A stretch of 64,000 bases of DNA from Evernia prunastri (Eukaryota; Ascomycota; Lecanoromycetes; Lecanorales; Parmeliaceae): positions 124,001-188,000 of the forward strand of contig NKYR01000050.1 of NCBI GenBank assembly GCA_003184365.1, written 5' to 3'. Positions 52,921 through 64,000 of the stretch are shown here, one piece after another. Made by a program: the position numbers and the translations under genes. The first letter of the stretch is position 1. Every line of letters begins with the position of its first letter. The notes below the pieces were generated by a model. That model was given only the letters and a program-made list of their open reading frames with translations, did not search any database and was not told the DNA's origin.

Positions 52921-55358
52921 GTTGCAAAGTAGCAGGAGATTTGAGAATAATGTGAAGAACGATGTGGGTTCTTTGAATAGAGCATGCTTGGAGTATTATA
53001 TAGAGGCAGCTGGACAGGAATGTATCTGGACCGGCGGCGAACCACTGAGGAAGGAGCCATGTGTATCTGTGTGCTCGGTAGAGTCTGAGGACGCAGTGCA
53101 TCGATCAAGCAGGTGAGTACATATGAACGAGCGAATGAAATGAATGTTTTATGTTTTGGGGCCAGGGAAGGCTATGTTATCGCATGATGAGCGATAGTTG
53201 GCACCCTCCTCTTTGGGATTCCTACCCGTTAGGCCATTCGAATCCAGGTACCCATATGCACGACTCAATAATTAGATTAGAGTGTTGAAGATAGAGTCGG
53301 TGACGGACAGTTGACTGGATCACACTCATCCTTTCACCATGATCCCCTTTCCTTTGCTGCATTAGAGCCAAAACGTACAAGATGAAGGTAAAGGTTTCAT
53401 TGGACCAAGGGGTTCCGGTGTGATTCTTCTTTTCGCCACTCGTGAGATCACATTCATTCTCCCTGGGCTATGCCTGTGCCTGAGCCTGTGCCTGTGCCCG
53501 GTTTTGACGCTGCACGAGGCTATGTCGATATGAGTAGGTACAACAGTACTTGGAAATGAATGTATTTTATAAGGTACGTGGTATTATTATTATTTGGCTT
53601 CTCTGCCTAAGATAAGGTATCCTGGGGGATTGGTGGATGAAAATAGTACCTGAGGGGCTTTTTCTTCGGCGCGATCCCGGCCCCCCTAGGATACGGTACC
53701 CTACCTCCTCCTAGCCTCCGCTCGCCGCTTCCGAGGTTGCCACTTTCTGCTATGTACCGTCTTCCGCTATCCCACCTTCCTTATTTTGATACTCATCCAA
53801 CCAGGCAATATATTTCCCTTCTCCAAACTCACAGGAAAAACATCTTCTACAACCTCGGTTTCCATGCACCATTGCTACATGCTAAATCTAGATTTGGGAG
53901 AGACAATCCTGGTGTGGGCCTTGGTTCAGCTTGGGTGCACACCTTCTCTTCGGCCTGCATCAATGTCTACCGGCCAAGCGTCATTCGCAAATTTCGACCT
54001 GGCTATGGCACGGCGAGGCTAGTTTCAATTCCATGGCGTGGACAATTCTTGCTTTGGCAGCGGTCATGTCTGCTGAACGACCCTGCGCTTACACGTACAC
54101 ATCAAGGCCATCATCATCTTCCAGGGATGGCAACCCTGGGCCAGGTGCCAGAAACGACAATTAAAATAAGTCACGGACGCGCTGTATCAGGATGGTTCCC
54201 CGGGCCGCGCGACTTATTCCTTCAAAGTCTCCACCGGGTAATACTCTCGAGATTATCTTTCTCTTATTCAACGCTCTTCTGGAAGCACTCATGAAAATCA
54301 ACGACACAATCTTCCGATTTGTTACCCAGAACCGACACAGTATTAGAGAGCTTTCAGCACGTCATGTTGTCAGTCTTACCGCTAGGCTAATAATTAAGGC
54401 TCGAGAGTGTCTGCGCTCGAAAGCCAGACACCTTCATTAGGACCTATGTCTGAAAATGCGTCCCACTGTTCGTCCTCGAGCACTAAGAGACGGAGGACGA
54501 CAAAAACCACGCAGCGTTGGGAAAGTTGGGGAACTTACCCTCAATGATTCTAGCGACACCTCGCCCTGTGCCTCTGTCTCCCGGACTTCAATGTCCTAAA
54601 GGTTTCTACCTCGAAGACTCGATGCTTCCAGGAACCTCTGGCCCGAAGACTTTTGAGCACGGTGTGGGCAATTGGATCTCATTGTCTTCCCTGTGGGCCC
54701 GCATTAGTGCACGGTTCCGGGGTTGCGGCCTGCGAAATACCAGCCGAAAAGATCGCCTCAGAGGCCCTTCTTGGGCATGTGCGTGGTCTTCAGTTCCAGG
54801 CCATATTCGACCAGCCTCTGGGTTTCTTTGCCCCGGGCATTGCTCGCTTGCTGAGCGTTCTACCCGAAAGATTTCAATTGCCTCGGAAAGATAGGTGATC
54901 CGGGCGTCCCTCTGGAACAAGTTGTTGTTTTCCAGGGGTGAATCTTATGATTAGAACCCGCACCCTTAGAGACTAAGCGGTCTACCGCTATCAAATGCGA
55001 GATGTCGAGAAATTTCGCAGCCATACGTGAAGCCTAGTGCCGGGAGTAGATCTTTCAATGCGATACGCGCGCCACGTGGTCCTGAAAACCCATACACCCG
55101 TTCCCCGTCCAAGCCTTCTCATGCCGATACAGGCACTGGAATCCGCCGTAAAGACGGATGTCTCGCTGTTGAAACTCAGGACTCAGGACACACTGTATGC
55201 GAAATGAATAAGCATCCCATGCGCCATGCGACCAACTAGCCCACACTCTCAGTGCAGCGTGAGCCGCATAACCTTTTCGGTATAAGTACAGCTCTGAGCC
55301 GCTGAATGATCTTGAAATACTTTCTCAGTGTCCGCGGCATTATATTTCCTTTCCAATA
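52921..55358. other. Intergenic, no firm gene; small repeats and a tRNA-like relic
   Basis: Contains a diverged (TGTGCC)n hexamer repeat at about 53469-53500, several 70-185 codon frames without domains or good starts (including 53737-54294), and a tRNA-like fragment near 54930-55000 on the minus strand. GC-rich text at 54540-54900 gives open frames on both strands that I cannot assign. Confidence 0.4.
54930..55000 (-). pseudogene. Possible tRNA-derived relic
   Basis: On the minus strand the order TAGCGGTAGACCGC (truncated D-arm), CTTAGTCTCTAAG (anticodon-arm-like hairpin) and GTGCGGGTTCTAATC (T-arm with one change from GGTTCGAATC) follows tRNA geometry. However, the D-arm lacks bases, U33 is missing and acceptor ends do not pair, so a functional tRNA is unlikely. 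Confidence 0.25.
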
Positions 55359-56402
55359 ATGGGTATCACTCTTTTCCAACCCAACGCTCCGCCAGCTCCA
55401 AACACCCCTGTGCTGCCTGTGGCGGCATCAACACCTGAACTACCAGATGTCTTCAATTGTGCAAAATGGTATAGGTAAGTGTATAGACGGAGAACGTGTG
55501 TTATCTACTATATATTCAAGTCTAATTTATGAGACATGATGTTGAACGGAAGAATATCTTTGATTTTTTGACTGCAATTGAATCTCTAAAGCGAGTCGCA
55601 TCTGACGCTGGCATCTTAGCACCCCCACGAAACCTCTCCTCTCTGATTGCATCGTCGCTTTCAGAGACCAACTACCGAGTGGTTCTGTACCTACTGCATG
55701 GTACACTGCATCTGCCCCTGGCGAGCAAAGAAATGTACTTCCACTCTCAGTCCACCATGGTTAGAAACCCTTTCTTTCTGACAAAGAGATGCAATCTTCT
55801 AATGTAATGGTCTATTAGGTACATGCGAGATCTTATTTCACACGTCTGGGCAGTCCGCTGAAACTCAAAATCCCACCTGGATCGTACCAGATGATATCAG
55901 AACCATGGCATCGTGGGTCCTTGGGCGTTGCACCCAAAGAGAAGGCAAAGGAGGAATGTTGACCAAGGGGCTGAAAAACACAATAGACTCTATTACCAGC
56001 AGTGGTCAGACAATGTTTCCTGATCCGGCACTTCGTAAGATCAATTCCACGTCACCACATGCCGCGTCGCTAATGTCAAATTAAGCCCCAAGCAGCTCCT
56101 TCTACAGCCTCCATGTATGGAACTGGGTCGGCGGCGGTGACCCGTACTGGAACCCTGGTAACAATGACCCAACTGTCGGCAGCGCCATTGACGACGCTCT
56201 CAATGCGGCCGTCAAAGCAGCACCAGACGGTAGCCCTGAACGTACGGAGCTCGAACGTCGTGCGGAGTATCTATGGAGCGCTGTGGGCGCAATGAGGTAT
56301 GGGGAGAACGAGGATAGGATCAACTGGTGGGCCGGTCCTGCTCCTCGCACACTCGCTAGTACAGGCCCCTCCGCCTCGAATGAGAGTGTTACGACTGCGT
56401 GA
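55359..56402 (+). CDS. Hypothetical protein, four exons
   Basis: Exons 55359-55474, 55534-55759, 55818-56034 and 56086-56402 give 291 residues with consistent phases (introns 59, 58 and 51 bases; donors GTAAGT, GTTAGA, GTAAGA). The protein starts MGITLFQPNAPPAPNTP and is Pro-rich. A Leu-rich helical part follows (FLTAIESLKRVA, YRVVLYLLHGTLHLPLASK), then KGGMLTKGLKNTIDSITSSG, and an acidic, Trp-rich C-terminal part (SLHVWNWVGGGDPYW, RRAEYLWSAVGAM, NWWAGPAPR). No signal peptide or membrane helix is evident. I do not recognise a domain. The last exon is strongly coding-like. The second acceptor (TATGAG) is weak, so the exon 1-2 junction is less certain. The gene is isolated, with over 1.4 kb of gene-free sequence on each side. 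Confidence 0.55.
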
Positions 56403-57816
56403 TTGAGGCAAGGCAGCTGGTCAGATGACTGCGACGGACCGACAACAGTGGCGTGACAGCAAAAAGCGTGCTTTTATGCCTTTCTTATCGAAGCCCGTGC
56501 GACGTACCTTTCTGATCAGTATCGACATGTTTATCTATTTCAATCGCACCTAGCTCTCCATCAGCTCTCCACGTCCGTCAGACCCTGCCTGTTCTTCATA
56601 TCAAGGTCCCGCACATTGATTCATCGTGGAATCCCGCCAGTGAGAACCTACTACATTTCCAAGATTTTGAACGTTCCTTGTCATCATCAGCAGTCACTGC
56701 TCCAACCTTCAAAGTGGCGCCGAGCCGCTCTGCTGAGTTTCAGCCAAAGTTCAGACTTCATGCAATACAAATATGTGATACTATTGGCTGCGCCAAAATT
56801 AGCTTGGAACTTGAACCTTCCGACCCCTTTAGCCGGCGCATATGCTGTGCACTGGTGCCGCTTCGTTGCGCTGTTGCGCTCTGTCTTTGAAACCATTCCC
56901 GCATGATGGCTTGGTGGGCAGCTGGGGCGCACAGATCATCTCCAGACATTTCAGCTCTCGTCAACCATGGCCACTCTGTCATTACACCCAGCTCTCTGAC
57001 CCTTCAGCTTCGGCCCCTTTCGCCGGCGCACGCATTGCCCTCAACTGTCAGGTATGCTACCGCTGGGCTTTAAAAAACCGGGGCCCGAGGGTGTCTGCGC
57101 TGGACAGCTAGACAAACTCCCATCTGACAGCTAGCATGCCTGAATGGATGTCCTATCTATACTGCAAACCAGATGAGTATGGTTCCGAGAGGTTGTATGG
57201 CTCGGCTGTTGTTTCGTCCTCGAAGCAACTTTCGAGCGTCGAACAGCAATAGAGTACTCGAAATGTATGATTGCCCAAGCAGGAGCAAAGTGCAAAAATC
57301 AATCCGAGCCCACAGACTTGATGGTATGCACGAAGCATGCTTTCTAGACTGTCTCCTACCCCCCAAGATGTCTCTTTGGCTTCTACGTACTTCAGCAATC
57401 TTCATTGCATTCAAAATTCCGGCCCCATTTTTTGTTGATACAGGATTTCCGATATCTCTTGGCGTACATATCCTTCATAAGGCTGAACTCACTTTTGATA
57501 GCATATCATTTGCGCTGCCTTATCACCTGCCTCTTCAGGAGCGTGGGGAGGGTTCTTGCACCATATTTTCACCTTTAGACACTTTCATTGGTTGAAGAAA
57601 GAGTCAATCGTATAATTGGTCAATGATTTATCGTTTGTTATCAGAGATGCAAATGCAAATGCAAATCCAACGGCGATAAGCGCGTCGTCATCTTGCATTC
57701 CAAAAAGCTGCAATCCGCATACAAGTACTTAAAGGAACTGATAGAATGCAATAATTCGTCATGTTCCTTATCCAATCCTTGCCTTTCTCACTGCCATCAG
57801 AGTAGCCATAATCACA
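56403..57816. other. Intergenic upstream of DUR3
   Basis: Short frames only. A CAAATG triple repeat lies at about 57649-57668. Two near-copies of CCCCTTTNGCCGGCGCA sit at about 56822 and 57014. No supportable gene or RNA. The final kilobase is the likely promoter of the urea transporter. Confidence 0.45.
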
Positions 57817-60301
57817 ATGTCCTCCATTCAGCCCCTGCCAGTCGGTGTCGGTTATGGCGTCGTCGTCGGAATTGGATTCTTCTTCGCTGCTGTCATGTGT
57901 GGCATATCATACATTCAGGTGTATAGTACATAAATCGTGACAACGAACACCATAGCTGACCAGGCGAACAGAATCGATATACCAGGTTCTCTACCAAAAC
58001 GAGCGAGGAGTTCAACACGGCAAGTAGAAGTGTGAAGCCAGGTCTTATCGCGAGTGGCATCGTGTCCGCATGGACGTGGGCTGCCACCTTACTTCAATCC
58101 AGCACCGTGGCATATGAATACGGTGTGGCCGGGCCTTTCTGGGTACGTCAAACATCCAATCGAATCCTTCGATGAGAAGGGGGGGAACTCATGTGTTCTA
58201 GTACGCGGCGGGAGCGACGGTACAGATCCTCATGTTCTCGATCCTGGCGTGCAAAGTGAAGCAGAACGCCCCGAGGTGCCACACGTACCTGGAAATCATC
58301 TACGTCCGCTACGGCGTGCCGGCCCACTGGGTCTTCATCTTCTTCGCGCTCCTGACCAACGTCCTGGTCAGCAGCCAGCTGCTCCTGGGCGGGAGCGCGG
58401 TCGTCACGTCCCTGACCGGCATGAATGTCTACGCTGCCATCTTCCTCATACCGCTCGGGGTCTGCGTCTACGTGGTCTTGGGCGGGCTGCGGGCTACGTT
58501 CCTGTGTATGGCCTCTTCTCTCTGTCTCAAGCGCTCTGAATGTGCCGATGCTGACCCGGTCATGGAGGCGATTATTCTCATACGCTTATCTTGATGGTCA
58601 TTATCCTCTACTTTATGTTCTCCGCGTACGCAACGAACTCTCAGATTGGATCTCCATCGGCTATGTAAGTGTCTTCGAATTTCATGTTTCGGTTTGAGCC
58701 TTGAATCTTGAGTCATTTTCCATGGCCTTACAAACTCCCAATCTTGAGTCAAATTCGAGGGAATTACCCTTTAGACAGATTCCATGGCCCCATATACTCC
58801 CCCAAATACGCAAGACTGGCACTGAAACTATAATACAGGTATCGGCTTCTCAAAGAGGCAGCCCTCAAGCGGCCCGTGTCAGGCAATGAAGACGGCTCCT
58901 ATGTGACGATGAAGAGCAACTTCGCTCTCATCTTTGGCGTGATCCAGCTTTGCTCTGGGAGCGGTACCGTCTTCTTGGATCAGGCTTACTGGCAGCGGGC
59001 GATTGCCAGCCGACCTACTACTGCTGTCCGCGCGTATATCCTTGGAGGTCTAGCTTGGTACTTTTTCGATCCATTATCCCCCCTTTGATCATGTTCTGGG
59101 AGCTGGAGATCTTTACCGGCTCCTGAGACATGTCTCCTGAACATAGACCTATCTTTAATGAGAAATACTGATTCCCGAATTGTTCAGGTATGCAATTCCT
59201 TTCGGCTTTGCTACCACTCTAGGGCTTGCAGCGGTAGCTCTCACAGATTCGCCGACCTTCCCTACATTTCCGAGCCCCATGACCCAAGCACAAATATCTG
59301 CGGGTTTGTCGGCTCCCTTTGCAGCTACGGCCTTGCTGGGAACAGGTGGCGCTGTGGCTTTGCTGATTGTCCTGTTCATGGCCGTGACGAGCTGTGCTTC
59401 AGCAGAGCTTATCGCCGTGTCTTCAATTTTGACCTTTGATGTCTTCAAGACTTACGTCAAACCTGCTGCCACACCGGAGCAGCTTATCGCCGTCTCGCAC
59501 ATCATGATTGGCGTCTGGGGTTTGGTAATGGCTATCTTCGCCTGCATCTGGAATGTCATCGGCATCGACCTGGGCTGGCTGTTCCTCGTAATGGGTCTTC
59601 TGATAGGCGGAGCAGTATTTCCAGCAGCCTTCGCAATCACCTGGAAAGGCCAAACGAACGCAGGCGCTCTGTCCGGAGCTGTGACCGGCCTGTGTGCTGG
59701 CCTTATTGCATGGCTTGTCACCGCACATCAATACTATGGTAGCTTGAGCGTATCCACCACCGGAATGGAGTATCCGACTCTAGCCGGAAATCTTGCCGCC
59801 ATCATGATCGGGCTCATAGTCACGGTGACCGTCTCGCTAGCGAAGCCAGAACCTTTCAACTGGGAAACCACACGCTCGATCAACGCGCCGTCGTCCCTTG
59901 CCACAACCCCGAGCTCCGGCTCGATCGAGAAAGAACTTGATGAAAAGGCCGACCCGAACAGGAACAACAACCTCCCCACTGTCCGGGACGAAGAGCAAGA
60001 CATGCGGGAAGACGAACTCGCGGTCGAGGAACCCAAGAAGCTCCGACGGGCCTTCAAAGTCGCCTGCATCGCTTCCTTCCTGCTCACCTTCTCCATGGAT
60101 TTCTTGATCCCGATACCCATGTTCCTCTCGCACTACGTCTTTTCCCAAGGGTTCTTCGTCGCGTGGGTGGTCATCACGTTCGGCTGGGTCTTCTGCTCCA
60201 CCGCCATTTCCGTCATTCTCCCGGTTTGGGAGACGGCGGGATTCTTCAGGGATTTGTACGGGGAGGTCGTTGGGGGGAAGAAAAGGGAATCCCACTTATG
60301 A
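57817..60301 (+). CDS. DUR3: Urea/proton symporter DUR3 (sodium:solute symporter superfamily)
   Basis: Six exons (57817-57918, 57972-58142, 58202-58505, 58568-58664, 58839-59057, 59188-60301) encode 668 residues, close to the family norm. Helix 1 is VGYGVVVGIGFFFAAVM. Family segments follow: NRYTRFSTKTSEEFNTASRS, GLIASGIVSAWTWAATLLQS, ATVQILMFSILACKVKQNAP, LLGGSAVVTSLTGMNVYAAI, LCDYSHTLILMVIILYFMF, VFLDQAYWQRAIASRP and AVTSCASAELIAVSSILTFD. About 15 helices are predicted; a charged loop (about 570-605, Glu/Asp-rich) precedes the last two. It imports urea at the plasma membrane and is normally under nitrogen control. The third intron uses a GAG acceptor (ends 58567), needed to form LCDYSH. No frame breaks: the gene looks intact. 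Confidence 0.94.
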
Positions 60302-61244
60302 AAGGGCATGAGTGGATAGCCACTGATAGAGCGAGGACACCAATACTTTCGGATAGGTACCTCAATCAAATAGTCTAGCCCTAGCCCTAACGACCTTGGC
60401 GTAGATCTGCCTTTGTCTCCATTAGCTTTCGACCCCCTGCTTAGACCGTGACTTTAATTTTTAGCTGCATAGTGAGTCGGTCCCCGCAGGGGGTCTGCAC
60501 CAAAAACCCCCTGTTTCTTGTATTCTATTCTAAATATGCCAAGCCTACAGCGAAAATCGACTGCCCTAGTTAGAATACTGAAATTTATAGTAATATTCGG
60601 AAGATGGCCCAAGTTTAGCTATCGGGTCCGGGTCCGGGTCCGGATCCGAAAAGTCTTGGCATGTTTAGGACTTTTGATCAACATGCTCCCCCCCTTTCTA
60701 TCATTGATAATTCGATTTGAATGCCGTGTTTGGAGGGTCTCGGACGCTGAGAGATAGGAAATCTAGCGCCGAGACCCGTTGCCGGAAAGAGGTAACCCGT
60801 TGGTTAGGTCATTTAGATAGGGAACGTAATAGGTCTGGTGTCAACTGTCCTCGAAGGTTAGTAAGGTATACAACGCGGGATATTGCCGTAGGGAGTTAGA
60901 TTTTGTTACTAACGAATTCGCTATATAATTCTACGCGTCGTAGTATATATTTCTAAGTGGTTTTGATGAGAATTGATGGATCTGTGATTGATTCAAAAAT
61001 TTGTTGACACGAAGCTCGTTTTGGATAAAAACGGGGTTTCTGGAGCAGGCGTCCTACAACAAAAGTCCGCGAAGCGATCTAGACTTTTTTGAGCTTAGTT
61101 CCAGCGCTAACTTGTTAGCCTTTGGGACTAAGGTAGGACGCCGGCGCGAAGGAGGCAAGATCTGCCTTACCTAAAGTGCATCTCGTAGTGAATGAGTCGA
61201 CAATCCACTCCTGAACAACATTCACCACGACAATACCACCCAAA
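60302..61244. other. TA-rich intergenic stretch, probably a mutated repeat remnant
   Basis: 60370-61070 is rich in TA steps with scattered stops in every frame, unlike neighbouring intergenic DNA. It holds a (GGGTCC)3 run at about 60626-60644 and a hairpin with CAGGGGGT/ACCCCCTG arms (60487-60494 and 60506-60513). From 61150 the sequence is the leader of the DUF1770 gene. Confidence 0.45.
60487..60513. repeat. Inverted repeat (8-base arms, 11-base loop)
   Basis: CAGGGGGT at 60487-60494 and ACCCCCTG at 60506-60513 are exact reverse complements. It lies about 190 bases after the DUR3 stop, at the start of the TA-rich stretch, and could be a 3'-end hairpin or part of a repeat terminus. Confidence 0.7.
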
Positions 61245-61727
61245 ATGTCGAACCCAGCCATAGAAATCGCCTCCACCATCCAATCCGCCTCCATAAAGCA
61301 CCACCCGGACTCAGCCCACGACCTCAACCCCTCCACCGCCGCCTCCACCAAACGGCCCGTCTCCCCCACAACCTCCTCCATCGCGTCCAGCTCCGACAGC
61401 AACAACAACAACAGCATCCCCTCCTCCGCCCTCAAGCCCGTCCCGCGGCGCACGAACCTGCCCCCGCTCCCGGACCTCCGCTTCGAGCAGAGCTACCTCG
61501 CGAGCCTGCGCGGGGCGGAGACGTGGTACGGCGTCGCGTGGGTCACGGGCCGGGACCAGGTGCTGCTGCCGCTCGTGCAGGGGACGCTGTGGACGCTGGC
61601 GCTGAGCGGGTGGCGGCATTGGAACCGGGGCGCGGAGGTCGGCGGGAGGAGCCTCGGCGGTAGGGTCCGGAGATGGTGGTGGGGGGTGAATAATTGGAGG
61701 ATTCCGGAGGGGGAAGGCGAGGGGTGA
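61245..61727 (+). CDS. DUF1770 domain protein
   Basis: Single-exon 160-residue protein. The N-terminus MSNPAIEIASTIQSASIKH and the C-terminal block LPPLPDLRFEQSYLASL, RDQVLLPLVQGTLWTLAL, SGWRHWNR and RVRRWWWGVNNWRIP are the conserved parts of the fungal DUF1770 family. The middle is Ser/Asn-rich low complexity. One moderately hydrophobic helix (QVLLPLVQGTLWTLALSGW) could associate with membranes. No activity is assigned to the family. The start lies in a good context (CAAAATG) after a C/A-rich leader. Confidence 0.88.
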   Translation: MSNPAIEIASTIQSASIKHHPDSAHDLNPSTAASTKRPVSPTTSSIASSSDSNNNNSIPSSALKPVPRRTNLPPLPDLRFEQSYLASLRGAETWYGVAWVTGRDQVLLPLVQGTLWTLALSGWRHWNRGAEVGGRSLGGRVRRWWWGVNNWRIPEGEGEG

Positions 61728-62325
61728 AAAGAGGAGGGGGGGGGTGCGTTTTTTTTTCTCTCGCTGCGGTGGGTTCGTACGGTTGTTGGAGGGCTGGTTG
61801 TGGGGTTCGGCGAATATTGTGGGTGGGATGGGAGAGCATAGATGGGCCACTTCGGGGGATGGGTGGAGAGGATGGGGGGCAGATATGAAGCCGTTCTCTA
61901 GCAGAATGCTCTCGCCTAGTCTCAGAGAAGGCTTAGGGCCAGGGGACCTCCTGTTGTTGAGACACAGGTGGTTGTGGACAATGGAGGGCGTGTTTTAGCA
62001 GCACCATGCAGGGTAGCATGGTGCCTTTGGTGCAAGCTGGAACGTACGTGCTGCAGGTTGTCGGACTGGCTGATAAGGGCTTTTCTAACAAATCATGTGG
62101 AAAGCACTGCACAAAGATACTGCTAGCCAGTGAATTTGATACTGATACATTGTTTGTCTATGCTAAAGAGCTGTCCAAGTGGCCTGAGTGCAAGAAAGAG
62201 TCCATTAAGATACTGTGATCAACTTTCGATATCACGGTATGACAGCTTGAGCACGTGCAAAATCTCGACGGACCGCGTACGTTGATGCAGGAAACCAATT
62301 ACATCTGGCCCGTTTCTGGGCGTGG
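61728..62325. other. Convergent 3' intergenic region
   Basis: G-rich strand at 61728-61880, then a 70-codon plus-strand frame at 62006-62218 (contains ASEFDTDTLFVYAKELSKW) that I cannot assign and do not support as a gene. Confidence 0.4.
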
Positions 62326-64000
62326 CTATGCTGTTGGTGTCGAGTGTTCCTCGGACTGGGAATGGTTTGATTGAAATGCGTTGCGATAGTCGTGCGGAGC
62401 AATTGGCGCGTTTGCACCAGAATGGCCGACTTGAGGCCGTGGATCCGTGGGAAGAGCGTGTGCAGTCTGCTCTGTAGGAACTGCATGACGTAAGAGCTGC
62501 GGTTGCTGTATGGACCTTGAGTACAGGGGGGGCGCTGCATCTTGGGTGGGTTTGGATGCGTCGTGTGATGCCTTGTTCGGTCCGTCAGCCGCACTTGACG
62601 GTCCCTTTGAATCGTAGGTCGCCATCGACGGGATGTTGTGGTCCCCAGAGATTGCAGGACCGTTCCGCGTGTCTTGGTTCGGTGGAGACGACCCGCCCTT
62701 CACGTACCGGAGAGAAACGACCAGGCTTTGTCGAGAATCGTCCTCGTCTTCAGATCCTGAATTATCACTCATATCAACATCCTCATCTTCTTCCTCATCA
62801 AGCTGGTCATCAGGCTCGTCTTCGTCCCCTCCTTCCCTCCATTCATTCCCACTTGAAGTCGCGTCACTTTCGTCATCCATTGATCCCAAGGAATCGTAAG
62901 TTTCGGGGTGCTTTCCAGCGAAAGCTTTTGCTTTGATTCTGTTTTGTTGCGCAGCCCTTCGTGGGCGCCCACGAGATGCTGGTTCATCCTCGGCCCCGTC
63001 CAAACCGCGGGTTTTGGAGTGTTCCGTTGCATCTTGCTGCCTATTTAACATTGCTTCACCATACGGTCCACCGTGCCTAGATCTGACCTGTCGACCGCTG
63101 GCCGTGAATGTAGGTCCACTTGACTCCGCCGGGGTCGAGACGCCCGATTGTCTATTAGATAGTCGTGTAGAGAGCGCGTCTGAGCCTCCGTCCTCTTCAT
63201 CCGAATACGTATACCTTGGTCGCTTCCCACGAGTCCGACCTTCGTAGAGGGAGAAGCCTGGTTCCGGCCGTACAAATTGTGCTTTGCGAGCTAGACGGTA
63301 GTCTCTCCGTCTTCGTTTCTGGAAGGGTGTTAGTAGCTGCCACAGATAGAGTCACTAGTTCCTGGCATGCTCAACTGACCTCTTCAGATGCTTCAAAACG
63401 AGGAATTGCTGCATTGATGCGGTCACGCAATCTGCGTGAGGCTTGGGTGCTTTCCTCATCGAGACGTTGAGCCACCTCTTTGACCTCATCAATAGTACCC
63501 GCAACACTGCGCCATGTATTGTTTTTCAGAGCCGGATTACTTTCGCGGTAGAGTCGGAAATGCGTGTCGTCCTGCCCTTCGATGAGCCAAAATCTGCGCT
63601 TGTCGCCATCTCGGCCCCAGGATTGCACCGAGAGAGGCTGATTAAGATCATCATCGTGACGAGACTGTTTGTATGACTCTTTTATGATTGCTTTCACGGC
63701 TTCTGATGACTCCAGTGACCACATGACAAGCGCCTTCAGCAGTGTAAGCTGTGCGCAACAAGTTAGCGATCGGCAAACGCTTCAGCAGCTTCAATCTACA
63801 CATACTCGCTCCTCCGGGGTCATCTTATTGAAGCTGCCTCCCCCATGGAGAGGATTCTTGCCATTCCACGGACGAGGCCATTGAGAGCTGTGTGTCTGTA
63901 TTGCCTCTTCGAGTGCCCGTGTGTAATGACCTTTCCTATTCAACAAATGATGGTACGATTAGCGAGAGAAGAAAGAAAAGTATGAAGGTTGTAGAGCCCA
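62326..64000 (-). CDS. WHIM-motif (DDT/WSTF-Itc1-like) chromatin protein, N-terminus cut by window edge
   Basis: Visible exons: 63806-63935, 63380-63748 and 62326-63318; sequence from 63936 to the window edge is intron, so the N-terminal exons lie outside. The spliced protein reads HYTRALEEAIQTHSSQWP, NPLHGGGSFNKMTPEER and LTLLKALVMWSLESSE: a WHIM1-type helix pattern preceded by the usual NPL(H)GG. SVQSWGRDGDKRRFWLIEG then matches the WHIM2/3 segment, in which a D-x-x-x-RRFW/YW motif contacts linker DNA in ISWI-type remodelling complexes. The rest is basic then acidic (DEEEDEDVDMSDNSGSEDED) and Pro/His/Gln-rich. It is likely a non-catalytic subunit of a chromatin-remodelling complex in the nucleus. 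Which complex is not clear. All visible splice phases agree. Confidence 0.8.

Noticed and set aside
53737..54294. 185-codon plus-strand frame, and an inner frame with a signal-peptide-like MAWTILALAAV
   Set aside because: Neither shows a domain or consistent splicing; likely chance.
60378..60391. CCCTAGCCCTAACG, telomere-like
   Set aside because: Only two imperfect units; far too short to call an interstitial telomere.
1..64000. CRISPR arrays, operons, ribosome binding sites
   Set aside because: The window is eukaryotic nuclear DNA; no regularly spaced direct repeats of that type were seen.

Overview
This window is nuclear DNA of a filamentous ascomycete (Pezizomycotina). Most genes are interrupted by 41-118 base GT-AG introns with CTAAC/CTGAC-like branch points close to the acceptor. 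The recognisable proteins (STE12 with two zinc fingers, INO80, a urea/proton symporter, a DUF1770 protein, a WSC/DUF1996 protein, a 2EXR protein) are typical of that group. A Dothideomycete is my best guess, but the sequence alone does not prove it. I assembled 25 protein-coding genes, including two cut by the window edges, and one clear pseudogene. Several have exons too short or too split to appear as single open frames.

Region 1-18.2 kb looks accessory. It holds a protein kinase running off the left edge, a 2EXR/F-box-like protein with an acidic tail, a frameshifted F-box relic, an orphan 204-residue protein, a single-pass membrane protein with a Ser/Thr stalk, a secreted DUF1996-WSC protein, a nine-exon FHA-kinase, and a head-to-head pair: a patatin-motif membrane protein and a small multi-pass membrane protein.

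Region 19-31.5 kb is a dense housekeeping block: ribosomal protein eL41 (25 residues), AP-2 mu, succinyl-CoA ligase alpha, ELP3, V-ATPase subunit f, a short orphan gene, HIS6 and the rRNA-processing factor FAF1. LSC1/ELP3 and HIS6/FAF1 are divergent pairs sharing under 200 bases of promoter. A 3.7 kb stretch with no supportable gene follows.

Region 35-53 kb holds STE12 (mating/invasive growth regulator), a GPH-family sucrose-type transporter, an NHX-type cation/proton exchanger, the INO80 remodeller and a secreted S10 carboxypeptidase. Region 53-64 kb holds a four-exon orphan gene, the urea transporter DUR3, a TA-rich stretch that looks like a decayed repeat, a DUF1770 protein, and a WHIM-motif chromatin protein running off the right edge.

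There is no operon logic here. Links between neighbours are limited to shared promoters and convergent 3' ends. No rRNA gene, CRISPR array, intact transposon or convincing functional tRNA was seen. The best leads are an in-frame skippable exon in STE12 that would merge two zinc fingers into one, the patatin-motif/membrane divergent pair, and two neighbouring genes that each end in a 7-nt coding exon.
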